Assembly: GCA_027625915.1 (NCBI GenBank)
Contig: JANTQA010000012.1
Span: 11,370,501-11,434,500, forward strand
DNA: 64,000 nt
Direction: 5' to 3'
From: Anaeramoeba flamelloides
Lineage: Eukaryota > Metamonada > Anaeramoebidae
Program-made: the position numbers and the translations under genes
The notes under the pieces: generated by a model
The model's database searches: none
Seen by the model: only the letters and a program-made list of their open reading frames with translations
Told to the model about the DNA's origin: nothing
In this document: positions 22,159-34,840 of the stretch, one piece after another
How positions within the stretch are numbered: position 1 is the stretch's first letter
Layout: every line of letters begins with the position of its first letter

Positions 22159-25100
22159 TTATAATTGCTCTACGTTTTGGAATTCTCTATCTGAAACGTT
22201 TTCAAATCCAGAAGATTTATCATCTTCATCACTATCACTATCACTATCACTGTTTTCCTCGTCGCTAGAATTTTCATTTTCTTCTGCATTACTTGACATG
22301 TTACTATTTTCTGTTGTATTAAAATTGTTTGCCATCTCTTGCTCCTCTTCCTTTCTTTTGTTTTTCCTGTAAAATAAAAACAAAATCATTGAAAGTATTA
22401 TACACAATGATAATATTGCAAAGGGTATTATTAAAGATAAATAGAATGTATTCTTTCCTGAATCTTCCTGTATATTTAGTTTAAATGGCAGCATTATCAC
22501 ATTACTATCACAGGAGTCATAGCAATATAATTCGATTTCGACAGTTTGCTCATCATCTGGTGTTGTGCCAGAGAACTTTCTGTTATCAGGATCGAAAGAC
22601 AACCAATCTGGCAATTGGTTTTTATTTTTCGCAAAGGCTAAATAATAAATATTTTCATCGTTTTCACTATTAGTAAAGGTATCGATATCAAATTGGAATT
22701 CCCAATCTTCGTCGAGATTAATAAACTGATCATTAATTTTTTTATTAACCACTGGCGGATCATTAATTATATTTAGGAAAAAGTTAGTATTTAATGTATT
22801 GGTATCACAAGAATCTTCATTTACCGCGATGTATATATTTAAATAATCTTTACATTGGTCTGAGGGTGCTGTTCCAGAAAATCTTGCCATATTTTGATCG
22901 ATATCAAAAGTTATCCAACTTGGTAAATCTTGATAAGTGAGCTGATCGTCGCCATCATCATTATTTGATAAAATGATTTTAGGATCTGAATATACTAATT
23001 GTTCGGTTATTTCTGTTTGTAAAAAGGTATTTTCGGGGATATAAAATTCAAAGTCTTGTGTAACTGATATTGAGTAGTTCTGAATTGGGATTTGTAATAT
23101 TACGTTTTCATTAAGTATTGTTAAATTTAGATAGTTTTCAGCATATTGCACCCCACAGGTATCAAAGGCGAAAACATGAATTGATAAAGTTTGAGTACAA
23201 ACATTTGGAACGTTACCATACAATATGCCAGTATTTTCGTCAAGATTCAGCCAGTCTGGTAGAGGTTCGTTATTGGATAACTTGGCTTTAAAATTTAAGT
23301 TTTCAAACCCTTCATCGTCATAAAAGCTATTTTGAGGAATTTGGTACGCAAGCTCTTGATTGATATGTATTGTTTGGTCGGGGATTAATTGGTTTCTTTC
23401 TGGAGGTTCATTCAAGACACTTAATAAAAACCATTGACTTGTGTATTCATAATAGCACGGGTCGCCAGAGTATATTGTGATGTTCAAAGTCTGATCACAC
23501 CCTTGTGGGGCTGTTCCCATGAAGGAATTCTGGTCGTCATCGTAACGTATCCAATCTGGTAATAATTGGTTGCCGTCTATTCTAGGGTCATATTCGAGTT
23601 CTTCATAGGGGTCTGGGTTTATAAAGGAATCATTGTGCAAATAAAAAACGAAGTCATTTGAAGAATGGATTTCGAAATTCTCGATTTTCCGATTGACGAC
23701 GGGAGGATCATTTTCAATAACCAAATTAAAGGTTTGATAATTCACGTTATTTTGACAGCTGTCGGTGATTATTAAATCTATTTGATAAGTCTCTGGGCAA
23801 GTTACTGGTATTCTGCCAGAAAACTTTAATTCCGTTGAATCAAAATTTAGCCAGCTTGGCAATTCTCCGCCATTGGATAACTGTGTGTAATAATAGACAT
23901 TTTCGTTTGCGTCTGGATTAATAAATAAAGACTGCTGTGTAAAATTAAAATTAAATGGTTCATTGGAGGTAAATGTATGGTCGCTAATTATTTCATCAAT
24001 TTGAGGGGCGATATTCGTAATTTTCAAATGGAAGAATTGTGATATAGCGTTACTATCACAACTATCTGTTACCTGGATTTTAATATTTAAATCTTCATCG
24101 CACCCTTCATCATAGATCCCACTGAATTGCTTTGTATTGGCATCAAATGTTACCCAATCTGGTAAGGGCGCATCATTATCATTTTCAAATAAAAAGGCTT
24201 CATAGGTTAAAGTTTCGAAGAGTGCTTCTTGGTTGATAAAGGAATCGTCGTTAATATTGAATTCAAAATCTTCTAATAAATAATATTCACGATCTTCAAT
24301 GGTGTTATTAGCCTCTGGTACATCATTAACAACCTTCAATTGCCAATCATGGTAGGTATTCCATAAATAGCATGTATCATTGGCAAATAGTCTTATTGAT
24401 ATGGTTTGAGAACAACCAATTGGCATGTTACCATAATACGTTTTCAAATTTTCATCAAAATGCAACCAACTTGGAAAGTCCTTGCCATTGGCCAAGGTTG
24501 AGGAATATGTCAATGGTTCGTTTAAATCTTCATTTTTAAAAATATTTTCAATATTTAAATTCAAAGTCTCTCCAATATGTATTGAGTATTCTTCTAAATT
24601 TTCATTAATCAAAATAGGGTGGTTTTCAATAAATAGCCAAAAATTTTCCGTGATTTCATTACAATTGTCTTGCACTATTATTTGAATTTCGTGCATTGAG
24701 CTACACCCATCAGGTGCAACACCTACAAATCTTTCTTCGTTGGGGAGAAAGGTTAACCAGCTTGGCAAGGGGTCGCCATTGGATAGCCGAGCTTCATATG
24801 TTAACGTTTCAGCGCTTGGATCCTCTGGGTTGTCAAAGGTATCTTCGGGGATGATGAAATCGATTTCATCTAGCGTGTTATAATAATAATTTGGGATTGA
24901 ATTGTTTAAAACTGGCACGCCGTTATTAAATATTAACTCGAAATCGTCTTTAATTGTTGTACAGTAATCCGAGATTTCGATTTTAATGTGAAGGTTATCA
25001 GTGTTACATAATTGATCATTGTATCCAATAAAGCTTAATTCTTCTGCATCAATCGTTAACCAATCTGGTACGGGGTCACCATTGTATAGAGTAACTTTGA

Positions 25101-28100
25101 AACTTAATTCCTCGTTAATTTCATCATTCGAAAAAAGGGTTTCCTTGGGGATGGTAAAATTAATTTTTTCATCGATGTCAAAATACCTATCTTCAATTGC
25201 GTTTAATAAAACTAGCGGCTCATTTACAATTTCAATATTAAAAGTGTTCTTAATTTCATAACAAGAATCCTTACCAATTAAATCAATTTGGTAATTATCC
25301 CCACAGCTATCGGCAGTGCCATTAAATTTGAATTCATCAGGATAGAAATTTAGCCAACCTGGCAAGGAGTCACCATTGGATAGCAGAGCTTCATAGGTCA
25401 AAGTTTCGATACTTTGATCTTCAGTATTCGTAAAGGTATCTTCTGGATAATTAATATCAATCAAATCGCCACCTTGATAAGTTTGGTCTTCGAGTTGGTC
25501 TTTTATAATCGGAGGTTCATTTGTAATGTTTAAATAAAATAATTGGCTTTCAGCAGAGCAACTATCTTCGCCTGATAACTTGATTAACAAATTCTGTTGG
25601 CAACCCATTGGCGTTGTACCATTGAAAATCAGATTTTGTGAATCAAAATTTAGCCAATCTGGCAAATCCTGATCGCCATTATATAATTTGGCACCATATT
25701 GTAAATCTTCGTTAATTTCTTCATTGCTAAAGGAATTGTCGCTAATTTGAAATTGGAAGTCAACCCCAATGGAATACTTATAACTCTCGAGAGTTTGGTT
25801 GATCGTTGGCTTTGTATTTAATTTAGTAAATTTAAAGGAATCTATAATATTGGAGCAATTATCAGAAATTATTAATTTAATGTCGAATTCTTCTTGGCAT
25901 CCAAATGCCATCGTGCCATTAAATTTTCTTTCACTGGGATTAAATTTTAGCCAATCGGGCAGTGGGTCGTCATTCGTTAGTGTTGCCTCATAGTAAATGT
26001 CTTCAAATTGGTCCTCGTTAAGGAAGGTATCCTCATCAAAAATGTATTCAAAGTATTCACCAACCACGGATTGTTGATCTGTTAATGATTTATTTTTGCT
26101 AATAGGGTTATTATTAATGGTAAAATAAAAACTTGTTTCCAATTGGGTACAGTTATCCTGTGCAATTAATTTGATTTCCCATAAGTCACCACATTGTAAT
26201 GGCGCTTGGCCATGAAATTTTCTTTCGCTGGGATTAAATTTTAGCCAATCGGGCAGTGGGTCATCATCCGTTAGTGTTGCCTCATAGTAAATGTCTTCAA
26301 ATTGGTCATCGTTAAGGAAGGTACCCTCGCGAAAAATGTATTCAAAGGCCTCACCAACCTCAGATTGTTGGTTACTTAAATCCATTTGTTGTTCTAATTT
26401 AGAATTAGTAATTTCAATAGTAAATTGATCTTGGATTGAATTACAACTATCACTCACGGTAATTAAAATTTCTGTATCAAATGAGCACTGTAATGGCGCT
26501 TGGCCAAAAAACGAAATTTCATCGTAATCATTGATCACGTATTGGACCCATTCTGGTAAGGGGTCGCCATTGTATAGGGTAATTTGATAAGTGGTCTCTT
26601 CATCGGCATCGTGGTTAATGAATGTGCCATTTGCAATAAGGAAATTGAAAGTTTCGTTGACTTGATATTGATATTGATCTGGAATGCTCTTGTTCTGATA
26701 AAGTTGATTATTATTAATTGTAAATTTAAATTCGTCATAGCCCCAATCGCAATTGTCACTTGCATTTAAGAAAATATTTAGTACAAAGCCACAGCCGTCT
26801 GGGGTTTTGCCAGAAAACTTTCTTTCGAGCGGATCAAAGTTCAGCCAATCTGGTAGCGGCTCGCCATTGGACAATTTTGCATCGTAGGTTAATTCTTGTT
26901 TGGAACTTTCATTATTCTGGAAAGTGTCATTTGGGAAAACGAATACAATGTCTATGTTCTGTTCAAAGGTTTGATCGCCAATTGAATTTATTAGCATTGG
27001 TGGATCGTTTTGGATTTCCAATTCAAATTCGTCATAAATGGAATAGCAACTGTCGGAGCAATTCACTGTAATGTATAGTATCTCGGCACAATCTGGCGAA
27101 TGGCCAACAAACCTTCTTTCCAGGGGATCAAATGCCAGCCAATCTGGTAGCGACTCGCCATTCGATAATTTTGCATCGTAACTCAAGTCATCGTCATCTG
27201 CGGTATCATTACTGCTAATAAAGGCATCCTCGGGGAAGGTGAAGTCTATGATTTCATCAAATAAAATGGTCCTATCTTCAAGGGGGGTTTTTAACAGTGG
27301 GGGGTCTTGTCCAATTTGGATTATAAAAATTTCATTTACAATTGAACAGGAATCTGTTGCGTTCAATTCGATTTGCAAAATTAGCCCGCAGATGTCGGGC
27401 GCTGATCCGCTATATTTCCTTTCATCGGGATCAAAGGTTATCCAATCGGGCAGGTTTTCGCCATTGGACAATTTTGATGTGTAGACCAAAGTTTCATCGA
27501 GGTCGTTGTTAATAAAGAGCCCAAGGGGGAAGACGTATTCGAAGGTTGCATTTCTCTCGAATTTCAATTTGCCAATGGATCCGTTTTTGATTGGCGGTTC
27601 ATTGATAACATCTAGCATAAAGCTAGTGTTTGTAGTTGCACAGCTGTCATTGACTAAAATTACGATTTCGTATTCAATGGAGCATCCCTCTGGGCTATTC
27701 CCATTAAATTTCCGTTCATCTGGATCAAATGCTAGCCAATCGGGCAAGTCTTCACCATTAATTAATTCTGATGAGTAATCCAATGTTTCAAAGTACTCTT
27801 CATTGAGAAACAAATTTTCTGGAAAGATGTATTCAAAATATTCACCATTGATTACCTGTTGACGATCTATTGTTTCATTCACATTCAGTAATGGTGCCTC
27901 GTTCAAGATTTTGAAATTGAAAATGTCAAAGATCGTAAAGCAACTATCGTTAATTATTACTTTGATGTCAAAGTCTTTGGCACATATTTCTGGGATTGTG
28001 CCAGAGAATTCTCTGCCATCAGAATCAAAGTTTAACCAACTCGGGAGCGGCTGTTCGCTGCCTTCATCATCCGTGGTGACTGCACTAAAATCTAGTTGCT

Positions 28101-31100
28101 CCTGTGTTTCATAATTTTCGATACTTGGCTCTGGGATGGTATATTCAAAGTATTGCCCAGCTTCAAATTCCTGATCGGCGAGTGGGACCCTAACAATTGG
28201 CTCTGTGTTATTAACTGTAAAGGTGAAATTGGAATATTCTGTGTAGCAAGTGTCTTGGACCCTAAGAGAGAAATACCAATCCCTCGTGCAGCCTTCATGG
28301 GTCTCACCAAAAAAAAATAATCTATTATCATTAAAGAAAATCCAGTCTGGTGATGGATCCCCGTTTTGCTGGAAAAATTCGTAATCTAAGATTTCGTGTC
28401 TGTCGATATCACTATAAAGATATTGGATCTCAAAAAAGAAACTTGTCGAAATTTCATAAAATTTATCTTGCAAGTCATAAGTTGTGCTTGGTGGCTCATT
28501 TGTGATTTCGATATTGAAAATGGTATGTGCAGAAAAGCAGGAATCACTCGCGGTAACATTAATTCGATAAATGATTGGACAGCCAAAGGGCGCCTCACCA
28601 GAAAATTTTCTTTCATCTGGATCAAATGCTAGCCAATCGGGCAAGGGCTCGTCATTAATTAACTGTGCTTGATAGGTTAGGTCTTCGTTTTCTTCCACAT
28701 TGATGAAAGTGTTTTCGGGGATGACAAAGGACATCAGATCTCCTACTTGGAAGCTCCTATACGGAATTGGGTTAATATTAATCGGGCTTTCATTTTGGAT
28801 TTCAAACAAAAAGTGGCTCTCAGCTCGGTGGTCTTCGTCTGCACAGGAATCTGTTGCGATTAAGGCGAGTTGGTGGGTTTCTGGGCATTGCTTAGGGATG
28901 GTTCCATTCATTTTGACTTGTTCAGGGTAAAAATTTAACCAACTTGGTAAATCCTGATATTGGTTTGTATCTTCGTCATATAATTTTAATTGATAAGTTA
29001 ACGTTTCAAGATTCACATCTTCTTGATTGGAAAATAAATCTTCAGGGAAGGCATATTGGAAATCTTCGCCAATGTAATAACTGAATTTTGAGATACTCTT
29101 TAAGTTGGTAGGTGCCTGGTTGATGACGTACATGTCAAATAGATCCGTTATTGTATAGCAACTGTCATTGATTTGCATTTTCACATTTAAATTAATTGAA
29201 CAGCCAATTGGTGCATTACCTTGAAACTTTAAGATTTTTTCGCTTTCATCATAATTGAATGCAATCCATTCCGGTAGAGGGTCCCCGTTAATTAAGGACA
29301 CAGCATAATCCAATTGTTCATTCTTGTCTATGTGGGAAATGTAATCTTGCTCATCGATTTGGAAATTTATTGTTTCCCCAATGGAATAGTCTCGATCGCC
29401 GATTGGGCTTAGCAGTGTTATTGCGTTATTATAAACAGTGAATTTAAATTGCGCAATGGATTTTTCTTCGCCATCGGCATCCTCGTCACTGCTATCATTC
29501 GTTTGGCAATAATTGTATAGAATTGTTATGTTTATGATGTATTCATTGTCGATTCGGCATCCATCTGGCGTGACCCCGGAAAAGGTTCCCTCGGATTGAT
29601 CGAAATTTAGCCATTGAGGCAAAGGATCGCCATTACTGAGAATTGCCTGATAGGTAAGATTGCTAATTAATTCTGTGTTATTAAAGGTATCGTCTGGGAT
29701 ATTAAAACTAAACTCTGTTGAAACATTATAGTTTTGATCTGGTGGGTCATTGAGCACCTTTGGGTCAATGTATTCAAAGGTCCAAGTAAAATTAGTCATG
29801 GCGTTTTCATTGGTACTACACTCGTCTGTGGCGATCACCTTGATTTGTAATTGCAAATCGCATTGATTTGGGCTTACGCCATAAAACTTCCTTCCATTGG
29901 AATCAAAATTTAGCCAATCCGGTAGCGGATCGCCATTGATTAATTGTGCTTGGTAAGTTAATTTTTCAATTTCCTCATCGTTGGCAAAGGTATCTTGATC
30001 GAAAATGAATTCAAATTCTTGATTAATGGGATAGTATTGATCCTCAATGGTCTTGTTCAAATAGGGATCATTATTTGTAATGGTTAAATTAAAAATTTGA
30101 CTTTGTGCTGTGTTGGACTCACAGGTGTCATTTACAGCAACTAAAATGGGGTAGGTTCTCCTACATTTCTCGGTGACCAAGCCAACAAATTTTTTTTCAT
30201 TGGGCAGCCAGTTGAGCCAATCAGGCCATTCATATTCGTCATTATAAATACTCACGGAATAAACCAATTCTTCATTTTTTTCGTTGTTTGCAAAGCTGTC
30301 TGGTGGTAAATAGTAATCGAGCAAGTTCCCCATTGCAATTCGATATTCGGGGATGCTTTCATTAATGTCGACTTCCCTGTTCTCTACTTGTAAATAAAAT
30401 TCATCGTAAATCTTATTACTGCAGCATTCGGCTATTACTTTGACATTCAAATCGTCGGAGCACCCAACCGGGGTGCCATGAAATGTCCTATTGTCTGAAT
30501 CCGAATTAAATTCCAGCCAGTCGGGCAGATCTTCGTTATCTGATAGTTGGGATTGGTAAGTAATTATTTCGTCAGAGCAGGTAAAGCTGTCAAATGGTAT
30601 TTGATAACTGAACTGATCATAAGCCGATTTGCCGTATTGATCTGCCAATGGTATGCTTAAGACTGGGTAGGACAAAGAAATATTATAGAGTGAATAAAAG
30701 ACGCCCTCGTTGTCAGCCGTTGAGGAAGAGCCAAACCATAAATAAAAAACTAGATTGTCTGCGTCCGAATACAGCGCTACTGGATCGGCCTCTGATTTAA
30801 ATTCAGAATTCGAGATCAAAAACTCTTCTCCAATGATCTGTTGCTCCTTGTTATACATTACCGAATAAATGGAATTGTCGATCTGCTCTCGATCGTCGTC
30901 CCAGACGATCAAAAACCCGCCGTCGTAAATGCCCGTGACACTTGGGGTGATTTGGTTGTCCCGCAAGCCATCAATTTGCTCAACAAAGCTTGGCTCTTCT
31001 TTGCCGTCAATTTTGCTTCCGTCACTGCTTATTATTATGTACCACAAATCCATTTGGTTCAAATTTTGGAAGGAACTCCAAACCACGACATATTGCATTT

Positions 31101-32215
31101 CTTCGTTTAGTAATGGAGAAATGTCAATTTCAAATTGCGCTTGGAGTTTGCTCGGAGTCAATTCAAAATTGTCTCCGTTTGTTGAAGCGTCTCCTCCATT
31201 AAATAATTGCCCAAATATTTTTGAGTAGCCAAGTCTCCAGTCCTCCCAAAAGACAACAAACGATGAAAGGGAGTCGTCCAGGTGACTAGAAAGCTTGGCG
31301 TTCCTTCGAATTTCTTGGATGCTTTGGTCGTTAACGATGAAATTTTCACCGACTTTGACACCACTCGAGTCAAAGACCTGCCCATAGATGTCGCTGTATT
31401 TGTCGTCGTTTCGAAAGTCAGTCCAAATAATCGCCCATCCGCCGTTGTTTAGCCCCTGGATGTCAGGGCTGGAATGGTAGCCATTTGCATCGTCATTGGC
31501 AATCGTCTCACCAATAAGGATCTCTCCGCTCTGCGAAAACCTTTGGAAGGCAATATCCTGAGAATTGCTTTGATTCACAACATATGCAACAACCCACCCG
31601 CCGTCAACTAGCTGCCCCAATTTCGAGCAGCAGCTTTCTTTGGACAGCGAAAGATTGAAATCCATTATGTTACCACCCGTTCCATCAAGACCTAGTGCCG
31701 TACCCACAGTGGAATACCTTTGGCCATAGATCATGTCTCCATCGCGGTTGTCATCCCATGAGACAACCCAGTTACCAGAATTTATTAATTGTGTTACACT
31801 AGGACTTTTTTGTATTGGATCCGTCGTGCTGCTAACAACATTAGGCCCTTCAATTAATTCAGGCTCACATCTGAGTTGAACTGTTTTTGGTTTTGGTTTT
31901 GGTTTTGTTTTTGGTTTTGGTTGTTTTGGTTATTTTTTGATTAATTTTGGGTTTTTTTTTTTTTTTTTGAATAAAAAGGGTTTTTTTGATAATTTCGGTT
32001 AGGGTTTAAATGAACAGTATTATTTTTTTTTTTGTTTGTAATGAAGAAAGTTTTGTTTGATTGTTTTTCTTGTTCTGAAATCTGTAGGTAAGTTTTTAAT
32101 AAAGTGACACAAATATACAAAAAAAAAAATCAATAAGATCATTAATACCGAATGAAAAAAGAAAGAAAGCCAAGAAAAGTAATTCTAATCCAACACTTCG
32201 CAGATTTTTCTTCAT
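22159..32215 (-). CDS. Giant type I membrane protein with 27 cadherin-like (CADG-type) repeats
   Basis: Exon 1 is 32149-32215 and exon 2 is 22159-31880. The 268-bp intron (GTATTA...AACAG) is in phase 1 and the product is about 3,262 residues. Exon 1 encodes a signal peptide (MKKNLRSV followed by a Leu/Phe-rich core LLFLAFFLFSF). Residues of about 30-400 hold repeated 'GGW.I.W.D.R.....DIYGQ.F...G' units that look like beta-propeller blades. Then come 27 tandem domains of about 98 residues, each with LPDWL.F...E..F.G..P.GC and a later DSC, so two cysteines per domain; this matches dystroglycan-type cadherin-like/putative Ig domains. A transmembrane helix near residue 3,170 (SLIIPFAILSLCIILSM) is followed by basic FYRKNKRK and a tail of about 70 residues with an SD repeat. 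A cell-surface adhesion or recognition role is inferred. The intron 3' end is CCAAAA-rich instead of T-rich, so the exon 1 join is probable, not proven. Confidence 0.88.
25921..26340 (-). repeat. Near-identical adjacent CADG repeats inside the giant gene
   Basis: Two neighbouring domain units, offset by 294 bp (98 codons), share stretches of about 115 bp with only a handful of differences, whereas other units in the array are far more diverged. Both encode EDIYYEATLT and DPLPDWLKFNPSERKF. This points to recent unit duplication or gene conversion. Confidence 0.85.
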
Positions 32216-32707
32216 AAAAGTTGGACTTCGAATGAAAATAAAGCTAAAGGATAGAAAAAATAAATTTTTCCAAGAATATTCCGATTTTAATTATTCAATG
32301 AATGAAAACTTATTTCAAGGATACAGAAAAGAATTAAGAGTATTTTTTTTAAATTCCTACTGACAGGTATAAATCTGTCTATTTTTTTGTTTTTTAAGAA
32401 ATTATTAGATATGGAGTTTTTCGAGATTGTTGTAAGATTATGATTGAATTTTTGAACAATATGTGATAAGTATTCTGAGTGTCTTTAATAATTTGGAATA
32501 ACTTTGGTAAAATTTAATTAAGTTTTTTTTTCAAAGTTTAGATCTTTTATTCACATTTTTTTTTACAAATAATTAAATACATTCTTCAATATTTATTTTT
32601 TTAAAATAAAAGAGCCTATTTTTTGGTATTTAGAAAGTATTTTGCATTTTGAAAAGATACTTTTCACAACCAAAAACCTGAATTCCAAATGAAATTTTTT
32701 AATTGTC

Positions 32708-32922
32708 AAATAAAAAGATCAAAATTTTCAATTAACTTTCCAACATAATCACATTACAAAAATTAAAACAAAACAACAAAGTCCCAATTCTCTATGGTGT
32801 AATTAATAATTTAAGCGGATTTATTGCATTAAAAAATTGAAATTTTAGATGATTTTTAATCTCTTTTTTCGTCGAAAGCTGAAAGAAAATTTTGTTAAGA
32901 TTTATTTTGAAACAAATAGAAC
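32708..32922 (-). repeat. Dispersed repeat family E, copy 3
   Basis: Reverse-orientation copy. Its complement reads CTATTTGTTTCAAAATAAAT at one end and AAAATTTTGATCTTTTTATT at the other, with the 'CTTTCAGCTTTCGAC' and 'AGAGAATTGGGACTTT' landmarks between. Confidence 0.8.
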
Positions 32923-34309
32923 CTTGAAATTTTTTCTTTATTCCCGAATTGATAAATTCATATTTAGAATTTGAGTTTGAAAAAAGTTTTAGTGATTAGA
33001 AAAAAAATCAAATAAGGTGGTCTATGGGTTACTAATCATATCTTTAATGTTCAACAATTGTTTTGTTCTTATATATTTTTTGGCTATAAACATAAGGTGT
33101 TTTATGGTCTAATATCAGTTGATCAAATTTTTCAAAACAGAATAGTTGAACAAACTCTTCTTGCATTTAAAAGTCTTTTTCATTCTCTTTCAAACAAGTT
33201 AGCTGGAGAAAGATAGTGTTTATTTTCCGAAAGAACAGAAACAGAATCTTTTCAGATCTATTTATCATGACACAAGTATTAAAAACTGATCTTTTCTCCT
33301 ATCAAAAAAAACAATTTCAAATTAAGAATTTAAGGGATATGTTACTTGAAATGAAAGAAAAATTGACTTTTGTAAACTGTATTATCTTGACATTTTAGTT
33401 CATAGGTGATCAATCTACAACTTTATAAGAATTTCTGAGCATGTTTAAAACAGTTTTTTTTTTGTTGTTAATATACGTTATTTAAAATAAAATGTAGTAA
33501 AAAATTTAAAACTATGTTTTAACAGAGTTGTGTTTCTTTTTTCTCATAAGATTGGTTATTAAAAGGTCAAAGAAACAGACTATAAACGAAAATTACAGTT
33601 ATTATTGGTTTCATAAAGCACTACTATTAATAAAACTATTTCAAAATAATGATCAAAAGCCAAATTATTTTCAATAAATTGAATCAAATAAAAGAGTGAA
33701 TCATTTCGTAAAAATAAGAAATATTTCATAATTATTAAGACAATTATGAAAATTTTGTAACAAATTCAATTCATAATTAAAGATTACCTCATAAATCAAG
33801 GATTTTACCTTCAAAATTTGTTGAACTTGGGTATACAATTGGAATTATGAATTAAATGCTCAATAATAACAACCAAATCAAAAAAGTTATTGTTTTTTTT
33901 TTTGAAATGTAACTTTTATTATCTTGAAAAAGATAATTTTAACGACTTTAGGAAAAGTGATTCAAAAACATTATTTTTATTTGCCCAAATTCAAAATCTA
34001 TATCGAGTTTGTTAAGCTACCGGTAATATTATGCCAATAATAATTCATGTGATAACTTTTCTTTTGATGTTAAAAAGAAATATAAAATATTTATAAACAA
34101 TAATAAGAAAAAGAGAAAGAGGGATGTTAAATAAAAGAAATTTATAAATAATAAAAAAATTCTAAAAACGGGACTAAAAAATTATTTTTCGTATGACCAA
34201 AGTTGAAAATGTTGTTGTTATTTCATTTTGTGTAGAAAATTCCATTCTTGGTACTCTATTGGATTTTAATATAAATACCGAATTATTTGCCCAACTGAAA
34301 ACCTATTCA

Positions 34310-34840
34310 AGAAATATAGACACACCCAAAATCAAAAATAAGTAAAAAAAAAACTATATTTATTATCTTTTTCCAAACAGGATATAAAACCACATTTAAG
34401 TAACCCGAGTATTAATGTTTTAATAAGTAATCGATTTTCATACAAATAAAAGAAATATATATATATATATATATAAAACAAAATTGGTGTGTCCAAAATT
34501 TTTGTTTGAGTGGAACAAAATAGGTATTGGTAATTTTGTTGAAATTAAACCAATATTGTTGATCTATTGAAATGTTAATATACGATCAACCAATTGTATT
34601 TGTTATTTCAATTTAAAAAACTCAACACAAACTTTCTATCAAGCATCGAAAAAAAAAATCCAGATCTAAGGAAAAAGATTGTAAAATTAGGAAATGAAAA
34701 TAAAAATAAAAAGAAAAAAAGTTAAATAGTTTTTAAAATCAAAATTATTTGTAAATTAAAGGTAAAGTGTGGTATTGTTATATATTTCAACTGTTTAAAT
34801 TGTGTCCAAATTTTTGGAATTAAGTTTATATATTAAATAA
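34310..34840 (+). repeat. Dispersed repeat family G, copy 2
   Basis: About 530 bp aligned with 49483-50015. Landmarks are 'acacccaaaatcaaaaa', 'ataaaaccacatttaagt', 'GTATTAATGTTTT', 'GTGTCCAAAAT', 'CGACCAATT'-like and 'TCAAAATTATTTGTAAATT', then 'GTATTGTTAT'. It contains a TA run at about 34455-34475 that the other copies lack. Non-coding. Confidence 0.75.
34455..34475. repeat. TA microsatellite
   Basis: Short TA run inside the family G copy. Confidence 0.85.
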
